64,000 bases of DNA from positions 1,171,155-1,235,154 of the forward strand of contig NW_006763141.1 in the NCBI RefSeq assembly GCF_000264905.1. Direction: 5' to 3'. The notes below the pieces were generated by a model. It made no database searches and had not been told where the DNA came from. It saw only the letters and a list, made by a program, of their open reading frames with translations. A program made the translations under genes and the position numbers. Source of the DNA: Stereum hirsutum FP-91666 SS1. Taxonomy: Eukaryota; Basidiomycota; Agaricomycetes; Russulales; Stereaceae. Shown in pieces: positions 1 through 10,628 of this stretch (its first letter is position 1; each line of letters begins with the position of its first letter).

Positions 1-3000
1 CTCCGATACGATTCCTGATACACCCATACTAATCCACTTCGTCCCTTGCCCTTTCCTCGTTCTGCAGGAATCACTGGAGGTTACGGTGGCGACCGGCGCG
101 TCGAGTATATCATTCCTCACGATATCCGGAAGAAGGGAACACACCACTTCGTCATCGAATCGAGCTGCAACGGCATGTTTGGCGTCCCTTGGGATGGGGA
201 TACCATCTCTCCTCCAGACGTAAGTCCCCACCTTCCCCCTCTGTCCATATGCCGTCGTTAATCCTTGCTCATTACATTATGACTATTGTCATGGGCCTGT
301 AACAGATGAACCGCTACTTCAACCTCGCCTCTGCCGACCTCGTCGTCCCCAACACCTCTGCCTGGGGCCTCCACTGGGACTTCCAGACCTTGCGCGAACT
401 AGCAGACTCCCTCCCTGGAAACTCACCCCTCCAGAACAAGGCCATCGTCACGGCGAACAAGATCATGAACACGTTCGACAAGACCAAGCCGGAGGAGTCT
501 ATCAAAGAGGCGAGGAAGATCGCGGAGGAGGTATTTGGGGAGGGCTGGGAGAAGTTGAGGGAGGGGGTTTATAAGGAGGGGTGGGAGAAGGGGGATACGA
601 GGATTTGGGGGATTGGGCATTGTCATATTGATACCGCTTGGTGAGTTTTGGTCCTGGCCTTTTGACTTTGGTAGGGGATGAGGCTGCTGACGGGTGTGGG
701 CTGCGATTTTTTTGTTTTGCATTGGTAGGTTGTGGCCGTATCGCGTCACGCAACAGAAGGTGGCGAGGTCATGGTCTACGCAGGTTGATCTTATGGAGCG
801 ATATCCCGAGCACCGGTTCACTGCGAGTTCGGCGCAACAGTATAAATGGCTTGAGCAGGTCGGTTCAGAGGCCCCGCATGCTGTGCTTTATATCTCCTTT
901 TTACTAACCATTTTACTCGAACGTAGCTCTACCCGCCCCTCTTCGAGCGCGTCAAGGAACAGATTCTCTCGGGGAAGTTCCACCTCGTTGGTGGGTCTTG
1001 GGTCGAGAATGGTACGTTCATCAAACCATCCACCACCTTCCCTAATTTCTCGCTGCCTCCTAATCTTCCTCTTTCTCTCCCTCCATGTTTTTGTCGGCTC
1101 GAACTGACGGTCCCTGGCTCCCCATCTTTCGTGATACATCGTTCACACCACAGACGCAAACATGCCCTCCGGCGAAGCCCTCGCCCGCCAAATGATCTTT
1201 GGCCAGCGCTTCTTCGAGTCCCGCTTCGGCATACGATGCGAGACGGCGTGGTTGCCTGATTCGTTTGGGTTGACGGGCGCGTTGCCGCAGTTGATCAGGT
1301 TGGCGGGGATGGATAACTTCTTTACGCAGAAGCTGAGCTGGTGCGTCCATTTTCTACTCTTCATCACCCTTCTATGTCTCTCGTGCTACTGCTCGTTATA
1401 TTTTCCCCTTCAATTTCTGTTCTATGTGGCCCAAATGCATGGTATGTCAAATGAGTAGTGATGGTACTGACGTCGAGTTATGGATGGGTGCGGACCAATA
1501 GGAACAATATCAATGTCTTCCCGCATTCTACGTTCAACTGGGTCGGTATCGACGGCACGCAGGTGTTATGCCACATGACTCCTGTCGGTACGCCTCTTTC
1601 CCTCATGCTCTCCGCAGTCTTCTCCCCTTTCCTTGCCTCTATGTCCTGGGCTCCGTGTCTGAAAGCAGACGTCGATGTCGGCTTGGATTGCAGATACGTA
1701 CACCGCGCAGGCCACAGTCGGAGATGTGCAGAAAGGGATCCAGAACCATAAGGTTGGTCTCGTCTTACCCGTCCATGTTATACAGACAGGGTGGACGAAG
1801 CTAATAGAATGTGCTGTGGAGTAGAACTTGGAATCGAACGCCCAGTCGTTGCTCGTGTTTGGTAATGGAGACGGTGGAGGAGGACCGTTGAATAAGATGT
1901 TGGAGAATGTACGTTCTTCTCTTTCTCACTTGGCACACTTCCCACATAGCACCTTCACTCCAACATCCATTCCGCATTCAATCTTGATATCCTTGCGAAT
2001 GCTAACATATTTCCAACTGAACATAGTTACGCCGCATCCGAGGCGCAGCGAACGAGTTCCGCGAGCTGCCACCGGTAAATATGGGACACTCAGTTGAAGA
2101 CTTTTTCGAGGCTCTGAAGGAGGAGTCGGACGGAGGGAGGGCGTTGCCGAATTGGTACGTCCTTGATTACACCCCCGCCCTGGTTTATGGATCCGTTCTT
2201 GCGAAGGGAAATTGAATGTGACACCCTTGATTGTTTGACTACAGGCATGGGGAGCTGTATCTTGAGGTGAGTCGCGTTGAATCTGGGTATTTGACAACAA
2301 CAGCCGAATAACGATTATTTTGTGTGGCGTAGTTCCATCGCGGGACGTATACTTCGCACAGTTCGTTCTACTCTAACACTCCGTCGAAGTACTCCCAGAG
2401 CTTACTGATTTTGGTCCTGCAGGTCCGATCAAGAAGGGGAACAGGAAATCGGAGATCTTGATGCGCGATGTTGAGGTGTGTTTCCACTGCCTATGGCCCG
2501 AATACTACCACGCAGGTATTCGTGATCTGACAGTATATCTGTGGACAAAAATTAGCACGTTGCGACGTTGGCATCTGTGTTCAAGGCGAAGGAGTATGGG
2601 TACCCGAAGAAGGCCATCGACGATAACTGGGAGAAATTGTTGCTCAACCAATGTGCGTTCTCCATCTTCGCTCTCATCCTCCTCGCAAAGGGATACTAAT
2701 GATGGTTATCCGAAGTCCACGACGTTCTTCCCGGTTCTGCTATGTGAGTCTTCTCCCATAAAACACATCTGACCGCACGGAGAGACTGACTGCATATATT
2801 CAGCGGCATGGTCTACGACGACGCCGAGGCCATTTTCTCTGAGATCCGCAAATCCGGAGACGCCCTCTTCGAAGACGCCATAAGCATCCTCATGCCCTCC
2901 TCCTCCCCCCTCTCCTCCCTCTCTGATACCATCTACTCCGACTCCACCTCCCCTACACCCCTCACCTTCGCCAACGGTGGCGCGGATCTCGTGGGGTTGA

Positions 3001-5093
3001 ACACCACATTCTTCCCTAGACGCGATATCGGGAAGATCCCGAAGGAGGCGTTGGGTGCGTTGAAGGGCCCGGGTAAGGAGTATGAAGTGCAGGAGTTGAG
3101 GGATGGGAGTGGGGCGTATGTTGTTATGGATGGGAGGGAGGGTCAGGGGGTGGCTAGGCCGATTGGCAAGAACGATGTGGCGTTGGTGGATGGAGGTGTG
3201 AGCGGTAAGCGTGTTTTCCTTTAATATTTGGCTTGAGTTGTTGTGAATATGGCTGACTGGTCTTTTCCTCTTCTTTTGTTCGTATGCGTGGGCCGATGTG
3301 TGGCATTGCGCAGTGCAAACGAGTGGTGAGGGGTACTTCGTGCTCAAGAGCTCGAGTATGCAGATGACGGTGGCGGAGGGGAGGATTACTAGTTTGTTCG
3401 ATATCCACCATATGTGAGTCTCTCTTTCCAATCCTTCCGTAAACATGAATTCTGGGACTAAATCAACATTCTGGCCATGATTAGGCGTGAGCTCATCCCC
3501 GCTGGACAGACGGGTGGTCTCGTCATGTTCCAGGATCGGCCGAATTACTGGGATGCTTGGGGTATGTCTCACCCGCACTTTTCTGTCTACGATCATAGTG
3601 ACTAAGTGCATTCCGTTTGTTTTGTAGATGTTGAGATTCATCATCTCGAGAAGAGGACGGAGCTCAAGTTCACGAGTGCGCAAGTCGTGGCGGAGGGTCC
3701 TCTCCGAGCTTCGATTGAGACGCAGGTGAAGTATGGGAATAGCACGATCAATGTCACGGTACGTATCTATAGGTATTCGTCCTCCCTTTCGCACGTACTA
3801 ATGATATGCACAATGTTTGGGATGGTAGATCTCGTTGGATGCCATTACCGGTATGTCAAGTCTGCTCAGGGTGCTTGCAGTAATGGTTGGCTGATCGAGG
3901 GCTTTCGGCATTGATGATCGATGTAGCGACCCTCAAGCCTGGTTCTCGTCCTTTGTTCACGTTCTCTGCGGATGTGGATTGGCGTGAACGGCACGAGTTC
4001 TTGAAGTGTTCGTCTCTTTTCGATTACGCCCCACCTTTCCCGAACATGATGCTGATGACGACTTTTGATTGCTACGTCGTATTGTGCAGTCGAGATCCCT
4101 CTCAACATCCACAGCGATGTTGCGACGTACGAGACTCCGTTTGGCTACGTCCAGCGGCCAACACACAAGAACACGACGTGGGACGCGGCAAAATTCGAAG
4201 TTTGTGGGCACAAGGTTCGTTGTTTCGTTGACTCTCTTGTCTTTACGATTAATACAGGTCCTAACGGGATCCAATAGTACGCAGACTTGAGCGAGTTCGG
4301 CTACGGTGTTGCCATACTCTCTGAGTCAAAGTATGGCTTCTCGTGCCAGGGTAATGTTCTCCGTATCTCGCTTTTGCGGTCCGCGACTGCACCTGATGCG
4401 GAGCAGGATCAAGGTGCGGTTTCGAATCTGTCGTTCTCGCCAGCTGGACATTGGTTGATGATTGAGATTTTTAGGTCAACATGAGTTCTCGTGGGCAGTC
4501 ATGGCTCATCAGGGACACTTCCTCGAGTCGGATGTGCCGGTTGCTGCATTTTTGTTCAATAGCCCTATTCATCGTAAGCTCACCAGTTCCATCCTTTCTT
4601 CCCGCTTTTGATGTGCACTTCTCCATGCTGAATACGGACCAATTTTCCGTATTACACAGTACGCGCCGTAAACCCAGGGGAAGCCCAATCTGTATCCCTC
4701 GTCCCAGTCACTCCCTTCACCCTCTCCGGCGCCAAGAACGTCTTCCTTGAAACTATCAAACGCGGAGACCTCGACTCCGACCTCGAGTCTGATTACCACC
4801 TCACCAGTTCAGCAGATGGAAAACGATCCATCGTGCTCCGTCTGTACGAAGCCTATGGCGGACACGCGAGCGCCGAGCTCGCAGTATCCGACGCGCTGGA
4901 GATCGTCGGGGCATACGAGACAAACCTGTTGGAGGACGATTATGGTGCGAAGGTGTTGGAGATGAAGGCTTCCAGTAAGGGCGAAGAGGGAGAGGGGAAG
5001 AGCGTGGTGAAGTTGGAGCTTAGAGGATTCGAGGTGAAGACGGTCAAGTTGGTGTTGAAGGGATCTGGGTCCGGATTGACGACGAAAGGGTGA
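1..5093 (+). CDS. AMS1: Vacuolar alpha-mannosidase, GH38 family (AMS1-like), 5'-truncated by window edge
   Basis: Hydrolyses terminal alpha-mannose from free oligosaccharides and glycans; the fungal family acts in the vacuole. The catalytic domain opens with [15 protein letters not shown] (spliced from 641 to 729), whose His and Asp are the zinc ligands of GH38. [18 protein letters not shown] near 1230-1300 carries the Asp nucleophile in the WLPDxFG motif, followed by [19 protein letters not shown] lies across the 2650-2815 junctions. The C-terminal beta domain includes [10 protein letters not shown] near 4843. There are about 20 short exons with GT..AG introns; clear ones are 67-219, 306-641, 729-858, 927 to about 1009, and 1154 on. 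The N-terminal part lies before base 1. I end the CDS at the TGA at 5091-5093. A further splice at about 5092 to 5274 would add roughly 36 acidic residues and cannot be excluded. Family call is firm; individual exon ends less so. Confidence 0.93.
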
Positions 5094-5687
5094 GGATTTC
5101 TGAAACCGATTTTGATTTGTCTTTCCGTCTTCGAGCTTCGGAGTGCCAGTGGGAACTCTGGTTTGTACACCTTTTGTAATTTTGTGGGGAAACGCTAACC
5201 ATCTCTTCTCTTTTGCTCTCTTTCTTCCCGTCGCTGTGGTATGTTTTCTTGGGCGGGCTGGTCGTGTCATGTAGGGTCTCCGTGCAGGATGGGAAGCCTG
5301 ATCATGGGAGAAAGGACAGCTGGGTTCAAGTTCAAAAAGCAGAGGTGGAGGTGGATGACGAGGGAAAGAAGATTGAAGGGCTGTAAAACTGAAAACTCGG
5401 ATTACTGTGGGCTCTATCAACCGCTTGTTCCTTGATGGATTGTACGAGTATCAGTTGGCGATGCGAATATGATTGGATGGCCGAGTATTACTCCATGTTC
5501 GTCAAGCCTCATGTGATCGGTGAAATTCAGTGCATCGCCCCTGTCGGAACCTACCAAAATATGAAGGCACGGTTCTGGAAAGAAGATATAGGGTGAGTGT
5601 GACTGTGTGGACCTTGTTTGAAGTCGTCTCGATTCCTGCTACTTCGGAGGGAAAATACCGAAAAAAAAATGTTGGCAACAAAACATG
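5094..5687. other. Intergenic: mannosidase 3' flank
   Basis: Holds the 3' UTR and a possible alternative last exon of the mannosidase (about 5274-5390, open and rich in charged residues). No independent gene seen. Confidence 0.5.
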
Positions 5688-5759
5688 CTCCTTGGCGGGG
5701 AGTCGAACCCCGCTTTCGCGCGTGACAAGCGCGTGTACTAACCGATATACTACCAGGGA
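5688..5759 (-). tRNA. tRNA-Asp (GTC)
   Basis: Read on the minus strand, a 72-nt cloverleaf begins TCCCTGG and ends CCAAGGA plus discriminator G. The D arm contains box A-like GTAGTATATCGGTTAGTAC. The anticodon stem-loop is GCGC-TTGTCAC-GCGC with anticodon GTC. The T arm is CGGGG-TTCGACT-CCCCG, which also gives box B. There is no intron. Acceptor pair 4-69 is C-A instead of a Watson-Crick pair; all other acceptor pairs match. Fungal tRNA-Asp genes have this overall sequence, so the identity is secure, although the mismatch leaves open a slightly decayed copy. Confidence 0.93.
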
Positions 5760-6686
5760 TTGATGTGAGTGTACACAAAATAACCTTTAGACAAGTAAAT
5801 CCATGGGCCACTTGAATCGCAAGGGGTCAACTCATTTGACTTGGTTTCTGAACCTCGACCGTCACGACCATCGACGACCGTCACGGTCGCTCTCGACATC
5901 GTGTTTTCTCCTGTTTTCGTCACCCTGATTTCTTAACATGAAGCCGTAACGACTAAGTTGTGAGAGGCTGTCAATTTCAACTTTGATGACACTCCCAATT
6001 GTTGTTGGCCAATTCCTTTTGTCAAGTTGACCGACTCGGAGACACGTCTGGGTCGTACCATTTGAACAAATTCCAACGCATGGGGCCAGGGGGGTGGTAT
6101 GCACTCCGCCGCCCCCGCAAGATTGATGGTGTGTTACTGTGAACTGTGCGTACTTATATCGCTTTTCTGCGGAGATGTTCATTTCCCCGCGCACGTAAAG
6201 ACACCCCGACAACCCCGTTCATCCTCGTTCATCACGGTCCCCGCGACTCCGTGGACCTCCAGCACCCCCAGTGCACATTGTGCAATATAGTCAGAAGCCT
6301 CTCCTTACCAGAGCTCTATTCTTGCGCGATGGCTCTCGAGAGTCTCAAACATTGACTATACAAGTATGTTGACCCGAACACCGCAGATTCAGACCTAATA
6401 CGCTCCCGAGTTGACCTCGGCGCCCCTATCCTTGATTACAGACACAGGAATATGTCCTTGGACAGAGCTATCTGAAACCACGACTCTACAAAATGGTACC
6501 AGTGAGTCGGCCAGGCTATCGTTCTCAACCGGTCTGTCCACCGTGAAGCCCACTTTACCGGCTGCTCTCCAAACATGGTCCAGCACAGCTCTCCAGTCTG
6601 TTATCCTATTTAAAGTCATGGAGACACACGTAGTGAGAACCTCGTTTCACCTCCTTCAACTGATTTGTAACTACTGGACAGACGGC
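5760..6686. other. Intergenic: no gene seen
   Basis: Region between the tRNA and the Rds1-like gene. Short open frames only, without convincing splice structure; the last few hundred bases are probably promoter of the downstream gene. Confidence 0.5.
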
Positions 6687-7911
6687 ATGCATCTCTTCAA
6701 TACTCTTTTGATATCTTTTACCGGCGCTGTCGTCGTTCAAGGCCACAATCTTCCCTTGAAACACGGCTACACCAATATTTCAGACCATTCCGGCGTCTCG
6801 GGTAAGCTCTCACCACGCTTCTTCGCTCCCTCCTATGCTCATAAGATTATAATTTAGATTATGAGATTTTGAACTTCGCGCTCACCTTAGAGCATCTCGA
6901 GAACGTCTTTTATACCACGGGTCTACAGAACTTTAGCCAGCAGGACTTCCTCAGCGCCGGTTTTGCAGCACCAGTGCGCGGCTTCTACGAACAACTTTCG
7001 GAGCACGAGCAGACCCATGTCGATAATCTGACCAGTGTACTTGGATCTCAAGCTGTAGCGGCATGCACGTACGATTAGTGCGTTTCAGACCTCTAATTGA
7101 CATCGAGATCGAAGCTTAGAGGAACTTTCCTGGACGATGTTATAGTGGTGTGGCGGATGTTAAGAGTTTCGTCGACTTGAGTGATATGCTCGAAGCGATT
7201 GGTGCTTCGGCCTATAGCGGTGCGGCGAAGTATCTCCACAACGCTGTTCGTACAATCGCTACTTCGTACATTTATTTAACCTGACCTCTTTCATCTTCAG
7301 TATTTTCTCCTTGTGGCAGCTTCCATCCTCGCTACTGAGGCTCGTCAATCCACTTGGATTCAGAACACCGTCAGGAAGGGGAACCCCTGGTCGACTGCCT
7401 ACGAGGTGAGAATATATTTGAACTATTCGTTCGCTCGCGTAAGGCATCTCTCATCGATGCCTTCGCTTTCATACAGACGCCACTCGACCTCAACCAAGTT
7501 TTCACCCTTGCCTCAGGGATCATAGTCTCCTGTCCATCTACCAACAATCCTCTCCCCGTATCCGCATTCCCTCCTCTCACCGTCACCTCAGCCACGGCCG
7601 GTGCGAACGCAAGCAGCATCGTCCCCGGCTCTACCATCACCCTCAACTTCACGCTTCCTTCCTCTTCCTACTATGCAAACGGCGAGCAACTCTACGCCAC
7701 ATTCCTTACCGGCCTCGACGAGATCTTTGTTCCTCTTGAAGGTTCTTCTACACCCTACACTGTGAGTATTCCGGAGGAACTGAGAGGCTTCGTGTTCTTG
7801 GTGATTACGGACACCGCGGAGAAATCGGACGACACAGCGACGGTGGCGGGTCCTGCGATGTTCAATTTCTCTTTTGATAGTAACAATACTATCGTTTCTC
7901 TTTCTCAGTAA
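6687..7911 (+). CDS. Secreted ferritin-like domain protein (Rds1-like)
   Basis: Five exons fit without a phase error: 6687-6801, 6858-7077, 7146-7245, 7301-7405 and 7477-7911, giving 324 residues. The N-terminus MHLFNTLLISFTGAVVVQG is a signal peptide. Residues about 39-180 carry the ferritin-like helical bundle: DYEILNFALTLEHLENVFY, a second Glu/His-bearing helix EQLSEHEQTHVDNL, then ACTYDYGVADVKSFVDL and SAYSGAAKYL. This is the pattern of stress-induced Rds1-type proteins, which are extracellular and of uncertain enzymatic activity. The C-terminal 140 residues are Ser/Thr-rich, with several N-glycosylation sites (NFT, NFS, NNT). There is no obvious GPI or membrane anchor. The ATG at 6687 is the only start directly before a signal peptide. 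Confidence 0.85.
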
Positions 7912-8602
7912 GATTGGCGTACGGGACGGTGAAGGTAGAAAGGCATGCAGGATGGGGGGAATATAATCTATGATGCGAACAGACCGCGGACAACTTTGAT
8001 ACGCGTACTCGCTCTCTCAGGCTTGACGAAGATATTGTAGCCTGACCCATTGCAGGCTTCCAATTCAATTTATTCGTGGACAATGGCCCAGATACATTAA
8101 CTGCGAGGGTTCAACGCTCAGGATTCAAAGTGGATTGGTGCTGTCGATGGTGCAGAAATAGAAAACTGGGCCACAATTGGCCCTTACGTGGTGCCTGGTG
8201 GCGCTGTTGACGGCTCCGTCCGGCTGCTTAGGCGCCCACTCGGACCAAAACTCGGACAGACCCTCAGACTCGTCTCAGTCGTCGATACTATCCTCTGCTA
8301 CTAGCACTCGCTCTTACTCCTCGATGGTCGGGATGATTAGTATAAACACCTGCGACATCTATGCACTACTGCCTTGCGAGAGAAGTGATTGATCCCGCCA
8401 TTACTTGGTTCTGAGTCACGGTGGCGCAAGAGACTGGTATGCTCGTCCTCGGAGTGCTTCATCCAAGGTTCATCATGGCCCCATGGTATAAATCACCATC
8501 GACTATTGACGCAGACAAAATCTGGTGTGAATAGATAGGTACAGAGCGGATGTATCGATATCTCAAAACAAGAACAACAACAAGAAAAAACTAAGGTATG
8601 TA
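7912..8602. other. Intergenic: no gene seen
   Basis: 3' flank of the Rds1-like gene and spacer before the MITE. A 71-codon open frame at 8177-8392 has no family resemblance. Confidence 0.5.
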
Positions 8603-8995
8603 CAGTGTAGGCCCACTCCTTGATCCACCACTTTGAAAGAATTCATTTTCTCGCTCCCCTTGCCATATTCGTCAAAACGGTTAGCTTAGGGGTTTAGAAC
8701 ATCCATAAAAGTCCTCAGAATAAAATGCACGCAGTGCCTAAGGTGAGCGTGCATTATTAGGATACCAAGATGTGGTATGGCACCCAAGCGCCACAAAAAA
8801 TGGGTCCTTGATCCAACCCCGCACTGCACGATTCCCCCTCACAACAATGATGCATGCTCATACTTGAGCTCGATAGGACCTTAAGTATTCTGTGTCCACA
8901 GTTTCCAAGAGCGACCATGAAGCCGGAGGAGCTGTAGGCGGGAGATTTGCAGCGGATCAAGGACCGGGGTTGGATCAAGGACCGGGCCTACACTG
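8603..8995. mobile_element. MITE, TA-flanked, Tc1/mariner-like ends
   Basis: The left end CAGTGTAGGCCC at 8603 is matched by its exact reverse complement GGGCCTACACTG ending at 8995. The match extends with few differences through TCCTTGATCCA, for about 27 bp of terminal inverted repeat. Both ends are flanked by TA (8601-8602 and 8996-8997), the target duplication of the Tc1/mariner/pogo superfamily. Internal copies of the TTGGATCAAGGACC motif occur in both orientations (near 8808 and twice near 8951-8982), and a small hairpin ATGCACGC/GCGTGCAT lies at about 8724-8752. The 393 bp hold no transposase, so it is non-autonomous. Confidence 0.8.
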
Positions 8996-9424
8996 TATCT
9001 CGTCAGTAAACAACTCCCTACTATTAGGGCTTATATGTTAGTGAAAACTTGGAGCTTTTTGCGAAAGCTCATTGACTGATCGAACATATCTTCCGCCAAC
9101 GAGTTCCAAGTAAACGTGAAACATGTAAGGTCTATTAACACGAAGCCGACGCTAACTCGGGCTTACTTACTAGCACATAGAGAAAGAGGCCACGGATGGA
9201 AAAACCGCGGACATAAGGTACATAGGCATACGGGCATATTTGTCAGTCATCAGTTTTTATCGATCACCCAAGCAAGACTTCCATGATGGGGGGACGATAC
9301 CACTGGCAACCGCATATAAAGCCGTGCGTCGAGGTTCGTACTATGCAGACCCCCCAATACCTATCCGTCAAAACTGTTAACTGAGGTTGGGCAGGCATTC
9401 CCCCGAGGAAAGGAAGGTACGTAC
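8996..9424. other. Intergenic: no gene seen
   Basis: Spacer between the MITE and the 3' end of the C2H2 gene. No coding signal recognised. Confidence 0.5.
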
Positions 9425-10628
9425 TCAAATAATCTCATCGTCGCAGGGAAAGGTGTTGGCTTTGTGTTTGTTCCTTCCATGCCTCCTCAGCGCATCTTGC
9501 CGACTGCATCTAGTCCCACAGACTTCGCAAGTAAAAGTATGTGATGTATCTCCTCGATGTGCGCTGGCCGTTGTGGAATGGCGCATCAGGTCTTCTGGCC
9601 TCGAGAAGTATTTGTTCAGACAGCTGTTGCAATGGTACTGTTGTCTCTGCTGTCCATCTGAAGCTGTCCCTTTTGCACTTCTCCTGCGGCTGATATTCGA
9701 GCTTGTCACCTCTGTACCCACAATGACGCCCTCACCGGTCGTGAGATTCCCCGATGAACTCGCAATATGGTGTTGCGGCATTCCTCGAAGGTGGAAGCTT
9801 GGCGATACCGTGTGCCCAGCATGAGAGATCGTCCCGGAAGAGATACCTTCGTGAACGCGAGCGCCAGGTTCAGCGACTGTGTCATTCACAATCGGGAAAC
9901 TGCGAGGAAGTGAGTTGTATTGGACGTTCTGATTTAGTGGCGCAGTCGTCTGGAAATGGTGGTGATCGTAGTGACCGGTGCGCTCTGCCAAAGTCTCAAA
10001 GGATTGTGTGATTCTTTGGGGAGCAGATCCAGGCATCGGTTGGGCGTTAGGATGGATCCATTCTGTGGCGACCTGCAAGATGTGTGAATGACATGTAGGA
10101 GCAGAATCTCTCATAGTAGATGCAGGTCACCTACATGGTTTGGTGGCGGAAATGCCGACGGCTGGAGCTCGGTGGCGTATCTCATAGGATCGCCGTGGAG
10201 CAGCCGGACGTGTGCGAACGAAGGGTCGTTCACAGCCCACCAGTTGCTCATCGACTGAGCGTGCACATACCCTGTCAGGTTGCTGCTTTGGGAGTCCTGT
10301 ATATTTCCGTCCTGCTGGTATGCCTAGTATTGAAAAATTATGGGTCAATGAATCACACTGGATACGATATCCTGTGTAGACTCACCGGCTCGGAGACAAC
10401 ATCCAAGGCACTGGAAGATTGAACTGGCCACTGTGTGCCACTGTGACTATAATATATAGACGGGTTGTCTCCCTGGCGTGGTGTGTTCAGTTCGTGATGG
10501 TATGACCCCGGCGAAGAAGCAGTAACGAGGTCAATATTCTGTCCCGGATGCTCTGATGGCACAGCTTCCTCTGTTCGTGGTTGCGAAGGGATTTGCGTGA
10601 AGGAGTAGTGGAAACCGTGACGCTGCAT
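9425..10628 (-). CDS. C2H2 zinc-finger transcription factor with two C-terminal fingers
   Basis: Three exons in consistent phase: 10628-10386, 10323-10135 and 10072-9425, giving 359 residues. The first 260 residues are low-complexity and probably disordered, rich in Ser, Gln, Pro and His. Two fingers lie near the C-terminus. The first is YHCNSCLNKYFSRPEDLMRH followed by TTASAH. The second is FTCEVCGTRCSRQDALRRH followed by GRNKHK. SRPEDLMRH and SRQDALRRH are recognition helices of DNA-binding fingers, so a nuclear regulator is inferred; targets are unknown. The ATG at 10628 lies in a CAT-ATG palindromic context, with no in-frame upstream ATG seen. The finger pair closely resembles that of the gene at 44069-45387. 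Confidence 0.82.

Noticed and set aside
2706..3794. 362-codon open frame on the minus strand
   Set aside because: Antisense to well-supported mannosidase exons; composition is that of a shadow frame and no domain is visible.
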